Source: Tetrahymena thermophila SB210
Taxonomy: Eukaryota; Ciliophora; Oligohymenophorea; Hymenostomatida; Tetrahymenidae
Direction: 5' to 3'
Assembly: GCF_000189635.1 (NCBI RefSeq)
Contig: NW_002476027.1
Span: 1-64,000, forward strand
Length of the DNA stretch: 64,000 nt
Shown here: piece by piece, positions 1 to 12,389 of the stretch
How positions within the stretch are numbered: the stretch's first letter is position 1
Layout: each line of letters opens with the position of its first letter
Notes under the pieces: generated by a model
What the model was told of the DNA's origin: nothing
The model's input: only the letters and a program-made list of their open reading frames with translations
Database searches by the model: none
Made by a program: the position numbers and the translations under genes

Positions 1-348
1 CCCCAACCCCAACCCCAACCCCAACCCCAACCCCAACCCCAACCCCAACCCCAACCCCAACCCCAACCCCAACCCCAACCCCAACCCCAACCCCAACCCC
101 AACCCCAACCCCAACCCCAACCCCAACCCCAACCCCAACCCCAACCCCAACCCCAACCCCAACCCCAACCCCAACCCCAACCCCAACCCCAACCCCAACC
201 CCAACCCCAACCCCAACCCCAACCCCAACCCCAACCCCAACCCCAACCCCAACCCCAACCCCAACCCCAACCCCAACCCCAACCCCAACCCCAACCCCAA
301 CCCCAACCCCAACCCCAACCCCAACCCCAACCCCAACCCCAACCCCAA
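1..348. repeat. Macronuclear telomere, (CCCCAA)58
   Basis: The first 348 bases are 58 uninterrupted copies of CCCCAA with no variant unit, then TTAATAG begins unique sequence. This is the C-strand of the G4T2 telomere typical of Tetrahymena and related ciliates, so base 1 is at or near a real chromosome end. Paramecium telomeres usually mix C4A2 and C3A3 units, which are absent here. Confidence 0.99.
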
Positions 349-1069
349 TTAATAGACACTTTTCTTATTTGTTAGAAAAAGAAAAATAATTTAATCAATT
401 TTTTCCAAGAAAAACAATTCATTTCTTTAATATAAAATTCTTTTTTTTTTAATTAATTCGAATTCACTTAAGTGTTAATAAGGATTCTAATGTTATGTTA
501 ATTCATAAATAAATGTCTTGAATATTCTTTTCAACAATAAATTAATTTATTAATTTAAACAAATATTTACAAAAATACTTTTAAAATTAAAATTTACAAA
601 TTTTATCATTAAATGCAAAAACTAAACTTTTAACCTTTCAAAAACAAATGATTTTTTTTAAAGAAAAATCCTTTTGATAATATTTAAAAAAAATATTTTG
701 ATCAAATTCAAAATCAAATTGCATAATTCACTTTTAAAAATTACATAAATTGCTTACTAGATAATTATTTTATTTTTATTTATCTGAGCAAAAGTTTTCA
801 AAAAATATATTAGATAAGAATTCATGTAATGATTAAAAAAATAAAAAAAGTTCAACTTAATTAAAAAATGAATTTTTTTAAAAATTAGTCTGACTAAACA
901 CAACATTGATTAGTGTTAAAAAGATTTTTAAAAAGATAATTTAAAGATTTTATGATTGAAGATAAAAACTAAATTTTTGGTTAAAATGTAATTTACATAA
1001 ATAATTAGTTTATTTGTTAGTGAGTGAGTGAGTTAGTTATTTATATAATAAAATAGTTATTCAAATCTT
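349..1069. other. Subtelomeric gene-free AT-rich stretch
   Basis: About 720 bases lie between the telomere and the stop codon of the first gene. I see no ORF of note and no long tandem array. A short TGAG run at about 1019-1033 is the only simple repeat. The 3' untranslated region of the minus-strand coiled-coil gene must lie in its right part. A chromosome breakage sequence is not expected, because it is lost when macronuclear chromosomes form. Confidence 0.7.
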
Positions 1070-4000
1070 TCAGTACTAATTTTTATTATCAGATCCTTAA
1101 ATATTATATCTAAATTACTTTGAAATTTATATTCCGAGAGACAATAAGTCCTCAAAAGAATGTGTTTATGGTGTAACAGTTTCGTCTATTTCTGAATCGA
1201 ATGCCAATAAAATTTTTATAAGCATACTAAAATAGTTTTTAGTTTTCATTTCTAACACTTCAAATTTTATAGCTAAATCTTATTAACTTAATCTTTATAG
1301 ATTCATATCGTCTTCGTATTGTTAGCGTTCTATTAATAATTTTTCATATTCCATATTAACTTCACGAAGCTAGCGTTGGAGATCACGAATCTAACGTTTT
1401 AAACCTTCATTTATGTTTTAGTCTTATTTTGCTTCAGCTAATTATTGCTTTAAGCGATTTACTTCACTTTAAAGTTCTGCTGTTGCTTACTAGCTCTATG
1501 CTAAAGTAAGTTCAGCTTTATTTTTATAGGTGCTTTCCAACTTAGCAATGTACTCATATTTAAGTTATAATTCTTATTTTAATCTTTACTCTGTTTCGAT
1601 TTATAAGTTATCTGATTCTTCAAGCTACTTGCGTTTTTTTTCCAAGTTGTTCTCTAGTTATGAAGCATAATTTTTTTACTCTTTCAATTCTTCCTCAACG
1701 TGCTTAAGATACTCAGCTTAGCTTTCTATCTTATCCTAAAGTAAAAGGATTGTTTATGACTATTAATCAATTTAATTTTCTCCAAGAACTATTTCTTACT
1801 ATTAAGCAGAAATACGCTCGTTTTATTCTAAAATTTCATCTTTAGCTAAGTTTATTTATTATTGCAATTATTATATTTATTACTTAAGTTGATTTGACTT
1901 ATTCTATTCATCAACAATCTAACGCTCCATATTCTAAATATTCTTACTCAATTTTTTCTCATTTTCTTAAGAACTATTTTTAAACTATTCAAACTATTAC
2001 TATAATTTTTTTTCTTTAATCTCATGTGAGTTAACTTAATTAGTGAGATCCAAGTTATCAGTTGTCATTTTTTCATTTATTGATTTTAGCTTTTCTATTT
2101 GATCATTAAGTTCCTAGTTCTCGCTTTGATAATTTAACATTTATTAGCTAAGAGTTTCTATTTCAAGCTAAAGTTCATTTAGCTTGTCTTATAATTCCTC
2201 TATAATCTGGTTTTATTGACTTTAGACTTAAGATTCAAAAGGAATTTACTTCGAAGATTGATTTTAACTTTTAATCTTTGGTAAACTTTTGTTAGAAGCA
2301 ATATTTTATAAATCTCTATTATCAATAGATTTATTCTTTTATGAGTTAAAATCTATTTCGAACTCATTAAAATCTTCTTAGCTTGGTATAATATTATATT
2401 CTTCAGTTTTTTCTGCCTTCATACTCATCTCTCTTTGGCTATTTTTTTAATTTCCTAAATATTCTAATTCTTCAAATTCTTAGTCATCTTCTTATCCTTA
2501 ATTTAATGATTGTTGATAGTTTTCACTACTCTTACGAGAAGATATGTTTGATATTTTAGAATAAGAGACTGATTTTTTAGGGACATTAGCCTATTATTAT
2601 GATTCGTCATCTCTTTCCATTCTTTTGCTCTTCTCTTTTTGAGAATTATCTAAATTACCCTAAAACTCAAGTTATTCAGATTCATCTTATAACTAGTTTT
2701 CATTATTATCTACATCATAGTGATCATTATTATTATCTTAATTAATTTGGTTTTTACTATGTTTGCTACTCTTTCTTGATGGAGGATTTGATATCTAAGA
2801 ATAAGAAACTTGTTTTTTAGGATTTTCTGATTTTTGTGATGCAAATTTATTTATTGGATCTTAAACATACTCTTCTTAATTTGGTGAATCTATGCACTCA
2901 CTTATCTTTTTTAACGAAGGGGACTTAGAAGGATACCTCACTTCATTTTATTATTAAATATTTTGCTGGGTTACAGCTGCTTATTCTTATAAAGCTTATA
3001 TTTAATCATTTAAATTTAATACTTTTTAATTCAATTCTTGATTTTCTTGTATTTTTAATTCTGTATTTATTTTAAGAGTTTGAGCATCCTTCTCAATCTA
3101 GCTGTTTAGTAATTTTAACTCTTATATTTCTTAATCTTTTAAATTTAAGTTTTTCATTAGATTTAAATACTTTTTATCTCTTTCTTCAATTTACTCTTTG
3201 TGGGAGTTTTGAATCATTTGAACATTTTTTTATGCTTAATCTAATTAGTATTGTAGAAGTTCTTTTTCTTGTTTTAATTATTCGTGGGCTGAGCTCAGTA
3301 CGTCTTGTTTAAATTGAAGTTCACTTTTTTATTCGTTAAGCTCAGTTACTCTTGCGTACAATTAATTTATTCTTTCTATCTAATTTGGGGCTTCATATTC
3401 TAACTTTCTAAGCTTTTCTCTCTCCTAGTCTGTTTATTTTTTTAATTCTTCATTCTCTGTTTACAGCTATTATATTTTTTTCTTGTTCTCAGTAGATTCT
3501 AATTCTAATCTTCGAGTTACTTTTTTCAGCTCAGACTATACTTAATCAAGTTCAGCTCCCTTAAGTGCCTCTTTTGCTGTACCAGATGCTAATGAAGTTT
3601 CTAACTCTAATAAAGCACTCTCTTTATCTCTATGAATATTCTTGAAACTTTCTTTTAACACCTGTAACTCATCTATCATATTTTTTTCCCTTTCTTCTAG
3701 TTTTTAACATTTTTAATTCAAATCTCTAATTTGCTCACTTTAATTTCTTTTTTCTTCCTTTAGCTTGGTCGATTCTTTTTGTAATAATTCATTTTCTAAT
3801 TGAGTCTCCTAATTTCTTTTAGAAATAACTTCTAATTAAGCTTAAAGTTCTCCTTTAATGTCATTTAGCTGCTTATTTTCCTTGCGAATTATTAAAAGCT
3901 TCTCTTAAAAGTCTTATAACTCTGCCTAAGACGAATTAAGCTAGTTAATCAGTTATTATTCTCTTTCTTGATTAGAAGAATTCATTTGCTATTTAAGAGA

Positions 4001-7000
4001 TGTGAGTTCATCTTTCAGCTATTTAATCATTTTATTGAGCTTGTCTACTTCTTAATTCTGCAAGTTATTTCGAAGCACAGAATCATGCTATTAATCAATT
4101 AATTACTATTAAATAGCAGCTATAAATTCTTCTCTCTGAATAGCATTTAATTTCATTTCTTCATTTTCTCTTGCAAGGAGGATAGAGCGTTCATTAAGCT
4201 TTTCAGACTAATTTTGAGAAAGTGAAAGCCTGTATTCAATCTATATTCTTTCTTGCTTCAATGCAAGGTTTTCAGTAGAATGGCTATCATTTTCTAAAAT
4301 AAGATTTTCCACTTTTTCTTCGAGCTTAGCATTTGCATTCACGTATTATTCTAACTGCTCTTTGATTCTGTCATTTTCTCTTTAAATATTAGCTTATTTT
4401 TCACAAATAGCGTCATTACATTCTTTAAGATTAGAATTTTCTTGTTTTTATTCTCTGAGTTCATTAGTTATTTATTCTACAACACTTTGAATTCTTTTAT
4501 TTTCTTAAACTAAATTTTAATTAGCAAGACTAATCTTTCTTTCTTTTTCTTAAATTTATGAAATTAAATTGTTGTATTCCTCGCATTCAGACTATAGCTA
4601 TTTAAGTCTTTCCTAAGTATCATTGTACTTTAAATTAATCAGATTATTTTCCCTTTAGAGATCCTCAAACATTCTAATTTATTTTTCAAGTTACGTTTCT
4701 AAGTCAATAACTTGTTTTTAAATATTAAGACATTCTTCTTCTTTATTTGACAATTACTATTATAACTCCATTCTCTTTGCATGCTATTGAGCTTGGATTG
4801 TTTTTTAGTCTGTATTTTAAATAACTTTAGCTTATTACTCTTCTATGAGCTGTTACAATTCATGATTCATTTATGTAAGAGATTAAATTTAATTCTAAAA
4901 TAATTCTATTTCTTTTATAGACTTATCATTAAACAAATTAGCTTAAGATAAATCATTTTCTAGCTTATTCTAAATTCTCATCAATTCTTCTATTCTATCA
5001 TGCTGACTATCTAATTCTCTTTATGCTTAGTCTGCAAATAACTCTTGAGCTCTTTCTTTTTCCTACAGTTTTTCTTCTAAAATTTGAATTGCTCTCTCAG
5101 CATTTTCCCAGCTAAGCTTGATAGCTTTTAATTCTTCTTCGATACAAGATTACTGAGTTTCACGTTATTTTATAACCATGAGTAACTCATCTACCTTCTT
5201 TTTTTATTATTCTTCTATTATACTTCTAATCTATCTTGACTCTTCAAGTTAAGATTGCTATTATTCAGCACGACGTTACCATTCTCTTACACTGCTTTAT
5301 AGGTTATTATTTTCATCTGCAATTTATTGCTGCTTATGAGATGCTCTTAAAGCTTCTAATTTCATTTCTTATATAAGTTCTCTAGATTCATTTAATTCAG
5401 AATTAGCAACAGCATATGCTGATTCTTTAATTTTAATAGCATTCTAAACTTCGTGTAATTAAGCTCTCAACGTTTCAATTTGTTTTCTGTAGTTGTTTGC
5501 TTGACTTTCTTGATTTAGCTAAACTTCTAGCTTTACTTATTATTGCTTTATGAGGTCTTCTTATATTTTGGAAATTTCCTTTTAGCTCTCTGACAACTTA
5601 GATTCTAAAATACTTATTTTTTCATTTAATGCTAATTTATCTCTTTTTAATTAAGCATTTTCCTCCTCACAATCTTATAATCTTGATTTTTACAAAGCTA
5701 TTTTTTCTTTGATTTGCTGTTCTGTTGCATTCCAAACATGCCCTTCATTTTTTCTATGTGCTAATTCCTCATGAGCATCTTATATAGAAATCTGGGCTGA
5801 TTTGAGAGCGACTTTTTTCTAGGTTACCTCTTCATTAAGAATTTATATTTTTCTTTTTTGCTCTTAAAGAATGCTGTCAAATTCTTCTTCTCTTTTTTCT
5901 TTTTCTTTTTCAAGGGCTTCATATTTTTATTGTATTTCAATTTTTTTCCTTTCATTTTATTAACTTATTCTAATTTAAGCTTCAAGCTCCCTTTATTTTT
6001 ATGAAATCAATTAGTCCCTCTATTCAACTTCCTTTTACCATTCAGTTGCACATTATTACAACCTTCTCTCCCAAGTATCTTAACTTTCTTACAATTTTCT
6101 ATCATTCAAGGTGTTTTAATTTATACGTTCAAAATCTATTTATTCTTTTGTTTCTAAAAATTCTTTTCTAATTTACTAGTTCTCTTCTTATAATCTTCTT
6201 ATTTCGATTTCTAGCTTGTGTATAACATTTTCATAATGGATTTCTGTTTCTTCTAGACGTTTTTCTACTTACTCCTTAACAAATTAAATTTCATTTAATC
6301 TCCTTTCCCTCTCTTCCATCTATTTCAGCTAGTTTAAATAATTAGTTAGTCTTTCTTCTAATGTCAAATTTCTTTCAACTTCTCTTTGAAGCTCATCTCT
6401 CAGTTTTTCTTGTTCATCTACAGCTTCTTCTTTTTGCATAGATAATATTTTAAGTCTATCTGTGAAGAAATCTCTTACTGATTTCCATCTCATTAAAGTT
6501 GTAGGAAAGTCTTCCCTGCATTATATTTTATACTTTTATTAAGCCTCTAATATTGACCTATTTAATTCTTCAAGATTTTCTTTTCTTTCATTTCTCTTTT
6601 TAAAAAATGATTTATCTCTTATGCATTATAAAAATAATTCAAATTTACTGAATTAACCATTTCTTGATTTTGTCTTTGTATTTCAGCAATTTATTTTTCA
6701 AGAATGTAAATGGATTATCCTCTTTAATCACTCTCTTAAAATTTATTTTGAAAGTTTACCCTTAAATTTTCTAATTCTTGCATTAAACTTTCAACTTCTT
6801 TTTCTTTATCTTCTAGTAGGAAGTACAGCTTTTTAATAGTTGCCTTTCTATCTTAACATTTTTTTTCAGTTTTAGCGAGCTATTTTTCAATTTTATCATA
6901 TTTAATTTGAATAGAGTCAAGTTCATCTTCATATTTACGAGATATTTCAACACTTTCTCTTGCACTTTTTAAAGGCTCACTTACAAGCTTCATTTTGAGC

Positions 7001-7967
7001 TAATTATTTTCTTCTCTAAGTTCTTCAAATAATTTTTAATATCCTAAATCATTTCCTTTAGTAGAAGATCCCTAGTTGTAAAATGAAGTTTTTAAAATTA
7101 ATTATGCTTTATTAATCCAAATTAAATAGATACCTATTGCATAAATAAGGTCTATGTTGCAAAATTTTCAGTTTCTTATTCCTATATTAATATTAAATTT
7201 TTTTATTAATTCTATTTTAACTTTTTTTTAATTATTTGTGATTTGAAAACTTTAAATTTTTTAATAATTAAATAATACCAAGTGCCTTAATGACTTCTCC
7301 ATATTTTCACGATCTATTTCAAATAAATTGAGAGCATACAAAATATCACTAGAGCGATTTCCTTCAACAAATTTTTTTAATTTTTAAGAGGATAGAATAA
7401 AATTTTTAGCAGAGGCTATAAAGTATTCAATTTTTTTTCTTGCTAATTCGTTCTTAAATTGCTTTGCATTTAATCCTATTTTGTCTATATCTCCAGCAGC
7501 TGCGCTAGAAAAACCAGGTATTGCTCCTGGCGGCGCATTATTAATTAAACCTGAACCATATGTATAATTGCTAGCATTATTTTCACTACTAAAATTGTAG
7601 TCTCTCCCTTCAGAGCGATCCGTCAAAGGAAATTGTAATCCTTTAATTTTATTTGTACTTTAATAATTCGTTTATTCAGTAGATTAACGTTCAACTGAAA
7701 AAAACTTATTGGTACTTTGTTTTTCAAATTAGCTATTAAAAGGTTGAGTAACTTATTTTATATTTTTAAGGTTGGTTGTAAAAAAGTTTGCATGGTTTAA
7801 GCTATTTTTTAAACATAAATAATTGATTTATAATGAAAGATAATAAAATCATAAAGCAAGAATATGGCTATATAGTAAGCTATGATTTACTTTTTATTAA
7901 ATGTTTTATGAGAGTCTTCTGTTTTAAATTTAGAAGGAGACGTCCCAAGACTCCTAATTCCACTCAT
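1070..7967 (-). CDS. Giant coiled-coil protein, about 2,198 aa
   Basis: Five exons: 7891-7967, 7279-7801, 7134-7181, 6649-7071 and 1070-6595 (6,597 nt, 2,199 codons, TGA stop). The start is ATG at 7967 (MSGIRSLGTSPSKF); the apparent start near 7626 is a TTG inside exon 2. Residues 1-180 are Ser/Asn/Gln-rich, then a short conserved-looking stretch (GLNAKQFKNELARKKIEYF). From about residue 215 nearly all of the protein is charged Glu/Lys/Gln/Leu heptad coiled coil, interrupted near residues 1,700-1,860 by an Asn/Ser-rich segment holding two copies of a PKKxVSYSxISN..SRKSS motif. Such proteins are usually cytoskeletal, basal-body or Golgi scaffolds, and databases often label them by weak similarity to viral inclusion or myosin-tail repeats; I cannot assign a specific function. 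It is the telomere-proximal gene and is divergent from the guanylate kinase gene. Confidence 0.85.
2525..2829 (-). repeat. Internal duplicated Ser/Lys motif in the coiled-coil protein
   Basis: Two copies of one coding motif, at about 2763-2829 (SENPKKQVSYSQISNPPSR then KSS) and 2525-2590 (NVPKKSVSYSKISNISSRK then SS). They sit about 240 bases apart in the only non-coiled-coil island of the C-terminal half. The DNA of the copies has diverged while the protein motif is kept, which suggests selection on the peptide. The SRKSS ends look like kinase targets; that is inference. Confidence 0.8.
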
Positions 7968-8738
7968 TAAATTTATAAATAAGCTAAAATAACTAAATTT
8001 ATATGATAGAATGCTATAATATTTGATTGATGAATATTTATCTATCTATCTATCAAGTTTTTTAAGATTGAAAATTTTAAATAATTAATATATATTGAAA
8101 ATTTAATTTATTTCTTTTGAAAATCAAACTGAATAAAATTTAATAATCCTTAAGTGGGCAAATAAATATCTTAAAATATGTTCAGTCCTATTTTTAAATG
8201 AATAAATACTTTGATAATCTATTTATTTAGATAATAATTAAATTCATTTGAAAAAAAAAACATTTACTTATTATATTCTTTATTTATTTCTAATAAAAAT
8301 TTAAAAAAAATAAATAATTTAAATCTAATTTAAAAATACTTTTTTTATTAATAAATTATTTTTGAATTTCATTTATTGGTTGTAAATAAATTTTTATTGT
8401 TTTAAGTAATAATAATTTTTTTTGCTTCAATTTTATGTAAGTTTTACTTTTAATTTAATATTTTCAAAAACTTTTATCTTGAGCTATCTGTATCCTTATC
8501 CTAAATAACAAATTTTAACAACTTTTAAAGAAAGAACTTTTAATTAAAACTATTGAAATTTTGATAATAAATAAATATATAACAATTATAACTTATTAAT
8601 AGTTAAAGTCCTTAAATTTTAGCATTCGCATAAAATAAATCACTAAACATAGCAATAAGATTATTTAAGACTTTTAAATTTTCATATTACTTAATAAATA
8701 AATCAGCATTAGTAAAATATTTGGTAGTTTTAATAAAA
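7968..8738. other. Divergent intergenic region, likely two promoters
   Basis: These 771 bases separate two genes that point away from each other, so promoters for both should be here. The sequence is very AT-rich with poly-A and poly-T runs and a short (TCTA) run near 8040-8055. I see no ORF, RNA gene or recognisable binding site. Confidence 0.6.
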
Positions 8739-9774
8739 ATGGATAATTAAGGATTCGATTCGGAATTAAGAACTTATTACAATGATGTAAAAACTTAAAT
8801 TAAAAATGAACACTCAGAATACATTAAAAAGCATCCAGAATTACGTGAAATTTTGAATGATTTTCTTTCAACAGTAATGCTTGAAAAACCTTAGGATGTT
8901 TATGAATATGCATAACAGTATTTCTCATATTTTAACATTGAAAAGGATAAAATTTTACTCAAACCTATCATTATTTCTGGTCCTTCAGGTGCAGGAAAAG
9001 TATATGATTTAATGTATTTTTAATACTCAAAAAAAATACTTTTATATTAAATAGGGAACATTAATTAATATGATTGTTCAGTAACATAGTGATAAATTTT
9101 AAAAATCAATAAGTTATACAAGTAGAAAGCCATAACGTGGAGAAACTCATGGGGTTGAATATTATTTTGTATCAAGAGAAGAGTTTGAAAAAGTAATTTC
9201 AAAGAATATTTTCAAGAAAAGTTATTCCAAATCTTCTTTAAAATTTAGGAAATAGCTAAAAATTCATTCCTTGAATTTTGTGTTTATCAAGGAGAGTATT
9301 ATGGAACACATAAAGGAAAATTAGAATCTATAATATAATCTTGCAAGGTAAATACTAATAAATATAATAAATAATAAGTCACTTTAAATAAAATAAATTC
9401 ATTATAGATTGCTATACTTGAAATTGATGTACAAGGAGCAAAAAAGGTTCATAAAGAACATCCTGAATGGAATTATTTATTCCTTAATGCACCAAGCTTA
9501 GAAGAACTAGAAAAAAGAATGAAAGCTAGGTATATTTATTAATTGATTTTTATGTTTCAAAATAATTGCTTTCTTTCTTTTATAATTATTTCTACTTAGG
9601 GGATCTTAGCTTACTGAATTGTAAATAGATGAAAGACTTAAAATTGCAATTAAAGAAATCGATGAGAGTAAAAAGTTAGGTTTCTACTAAAATCTTGTCA
9701 ATGATGATTTAGAAGAATGTGTAGAATAATTTATTAAAATACAAAAAACTAAATACAATGATATCAAATGGTGA
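8739..9774 (+). CDS. Guanylate kinase with N-terminal RIIa/Dpy-30-like domain
   Basis: Exons 8739-8999, 9055-9192, 9249-9347, 9408-9529 and 9600-9774 give 264 aa ending TGG-TGA. Guanylate kinases convert GMP and ATP to GDP and ADP. The C-terminal two thirds keep the family signatures: P-loop SGPSGAGKGT, GMP-binding SYTSRKPQRGE..GVEYYFV, LEIDVQGAKKV, and a lid with RMKARG. The P-loop is split by intron 1 right after the Lys codon. Residues about 30-70 (PELREILNDFLSTVMLEKP then DVYEYAQQYF) look like the RIIa/Dpy-30 docking helix pair that anchors ciliary proteins to AKAP-like partners. The usual enzyme is about 200 aa, so the extra N-terminal 80 residues are the added domain. I infer a cilium- or axoneme-tethered nucleotide kinase; a housekeeping cytosolic role is the alternative. 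Confidence 0.93.
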
Positions 9775-10316
9775 TATTTTAAATATTTATTTATTTATGT
9801 ATTTATTTATTTTAATAATTAACTAACATTTTTAAACACTTTAAAACCAATTTAAAAATTATTTTTTGTTAACTTAGAACTTATTGATAAGACTAACAAA
9901 TATTAATTTATATTCTATTTTTAAAAACTTTAAAAAATATATTTTTGAATATGAAAATCATAAAAATATTTTTTTAAAATCTACTTACCTCCTTAATTCA
10001 TGAAATTTAAAATATGTATTTCTTGTCAAATTTTTATTTCTAAACTCAAATCTGGGATTTAAAATTTATATTTGAAGAGAATTTAAAAAATATTTGTTGG
10101 TGAAAAAGATTAATGCTTATGATAAAGTAAAATATAAAATTATATATGGTTTATTAAATATGAGTTATATAAATAGAAGTATAAGTTTTGGAAGTATAGG
10201 AATTAATAATATATATTGTGTAAGTGATTGGGTTGGTTTTGAGGTGGTGATTATTTGTATTTTAATTTTTTCGAATGGAACTCTATGATTTAATGCTTAA
10301 ATTATATTTAATTAAT
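9775..10316. other. Convergent intergenic region
   Basis: These 542 bases lie between the stop codons of two converging genes. A 64-codon frame beginning with TTG at 10094 (plus strand) has no family resemblance, no ATG start and no neighbouring exons, so I do not call it a gene. Otherwise I see only AT-rich sequence that must contain both 3' ends. Confidence 0.6.
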
Positions 10317-12389
10317 TCAAACAACTCTGTTCTCTTATAAATTTAAGATAGATTAATAAGCAGAAAGAAAATTTGTGGCATTAGAAATACTACTGCTATA
10401 TTAAGGAAATCTATCATAAAGATTATTAAATATCAACAAAAATAGCTTTAAGTCGTGTAAAAGTGTAACTTAGAGTTATGATTCAGCTTAGCATATTACG
10501 TACTCGTATGTAGGAATGAGATCATCGCAACCATATATTTATTATTATTAGACAATGTTATCTTAAAGATTATTTGAGAATGGAAAATTTTCTTCTGTTT
10601 ATTTTACTTCTTGATCTTGATACTGCTACTATTTGACTAAATTTTATGCTTTTTTTATATTTGATTCCATGGATAAACAAAATTCATCTTCCTCCTCAAT
10701 AGGATGCTTAATTTAATATGACTGTTTAAACCCAATTTATTCATTCTCATTTATTTCTTCAGAGTTATTTTTCCCTAACGAGAATACACTTGCTTGTAAT
10801 TACTAAGATTTTTCTGCTAAAGATTGAGGAGACAACAATGATGTACTTTAAAGGTATGAATTTTGGTATAAATTTTTTTATTAAGTTTGTTAAATAGAAC
10901 TTTAATTTTTTTCTTCCATTATAACCTACTTTACTACATGTTAAATAATTTTTATTCCTTCAATCATGTTTTTTTAAAATATTGGAATAACTTATTTGTA
11001 TTTTTCTATTGAATTTTTAAAATGACTTTGCATATCGCCATATTATTTTGTTTCTCTGCAGTACACATCATTTTTAAGGTATAATTTCATGTTAGTAAAA
11101 AGTTTTTTAGTTTAATTAGAATAAATTTGTTACATCATAAAACGAATCCTTTCAAATACTTTGTGGTTAAAATTTAAAAGCATATTTATAACGGGAAACG
11201 CTTTAGAATCCATATTTTGCATAAAAGTTCTTTTATGTGTGGGAGATGAGGATTCTCCAATATCTTTTTCTTATTACTGAGAAGCAAAATTATCCATAAT
11301 TCTTTCTATGAGTTTTTCAAAAACTCTAACAATAAATCTTATTTCAATTTATATCCTGTTTTCTAATAGTTTTGGTTCCTTCATATATTCTTTAGGGACT
11401 TTATCGTTTTCTTTACCATATAGAGCAAAGAAAGCTTACTAAAAGGCTGTAGAAACTTTTCTAAATAATAAAAACATTTCGTCAGACTCTTTCATATAGT
11501 GTTTAAATTTTTTTAAGTCTCTTTTGAGTTAATACTCTTCATCGTCTACAGGATAATGATTAAAATAATAAGTTTGATATACTGATAATTTGTTGTCCTA
11601 AGAATGCTAATTGAATAAAAATAAATTATGTTCACCCAAAAAGCTACCTATAGAAGAAGATTAGGTTTTTCCTCTCTAATATATATTTTAATCCTCTTAT
11701 TTATGGCACTCGCTAACAATATTTCTCTATAAACAAGGCTAGAAGTTATCTTTATCACTTTGATTCCTATTATCATCCAAGTTAGTTGCTGAATTAGAAT
11801 ATTTATTTAGGTTTTATTATTATTACCGAATAGTTTTCTAGCTATATTTAAATTATGGTATAGTCTAAAAGCTAGATTTTATTTAATTATTAGCTTTCTA
11901 ATCACATTTTTTGCGATTCATTTAATGAAAGATCTAATTTTTCTTAAGTTCTTTACAAAAATTAGCCCATTCCTATTGAGAGTTCGATACAACTTTAAGT
12001 TCTAAATTAAACAATTATAAATAATCTTTGATTTATTAGTGATATTTATCTAAATTTTTGCATAGTTAAGAAACAAGGAGGTTTTTTTCTTGGATATCTA
12101 TATTTGAAGATATACTGTCATTTTAATTAGAATTTTATAGGCTGTTATAGTATTAATAATAATCTTTTATCACTTCATCAAAAGATTCTTATTTAACAAA
12201 TTCCAAATCCTCTGTGATATCATTTTCCCTCAGTATGCTTTTAGAAAGTTAACTATCTTACTATTTGATTTAATTATTTTATTCGCACTCATTTTTTGAC
12301 ACTGTTTCAATTTTGTTTTGTGCTTGATATAAGGCTAAAATCTATTTCTCTCTTGAGGAATATAGTTTCTTTCTATTTGAATTCCCCAT
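10317..12389 (-). CDS. Hypothetical protein, 690 aa, possible N-myristoylation
   Basis: A single open frame of 691 codons runs from ATG at 12389 to TGA at 10317 with no intron needed. I do not recognise the family. The protein starts MGNSNRKK; Gly2 with Ser5 and following basic residues fits an N-myristoylation signal and so possible membrane attachment (inference). Residues 1-270 are Gln/Asn/Ser/Lys-rich and probably disordered. A denser, helix-prone part lies at about residues 300-480 (for example KLLENRIQIEIRFIVRVFEK, then VFERIRFMMQQIY), and the tail contains runs of Gln. No transmembrane segment or catalytic motif is visible. It converges with the guanylate kinase gene and diverges from the EF-hand gene. 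Confidence 0.78.

Noticed and set aside
6596-6660. Apparent frameshift in the giant coiled-coil gene
   Set aside because: A 53-nt GT...AG intron (6596-6648) resolves the frame and makes the total length a multiple of three.
10094-10288. Plus-strand open frame starting with TTG (64 codons)
   Set aside because: No ATG start, no family resemblance, no splice partners; lies in the convergent gap between two genes.
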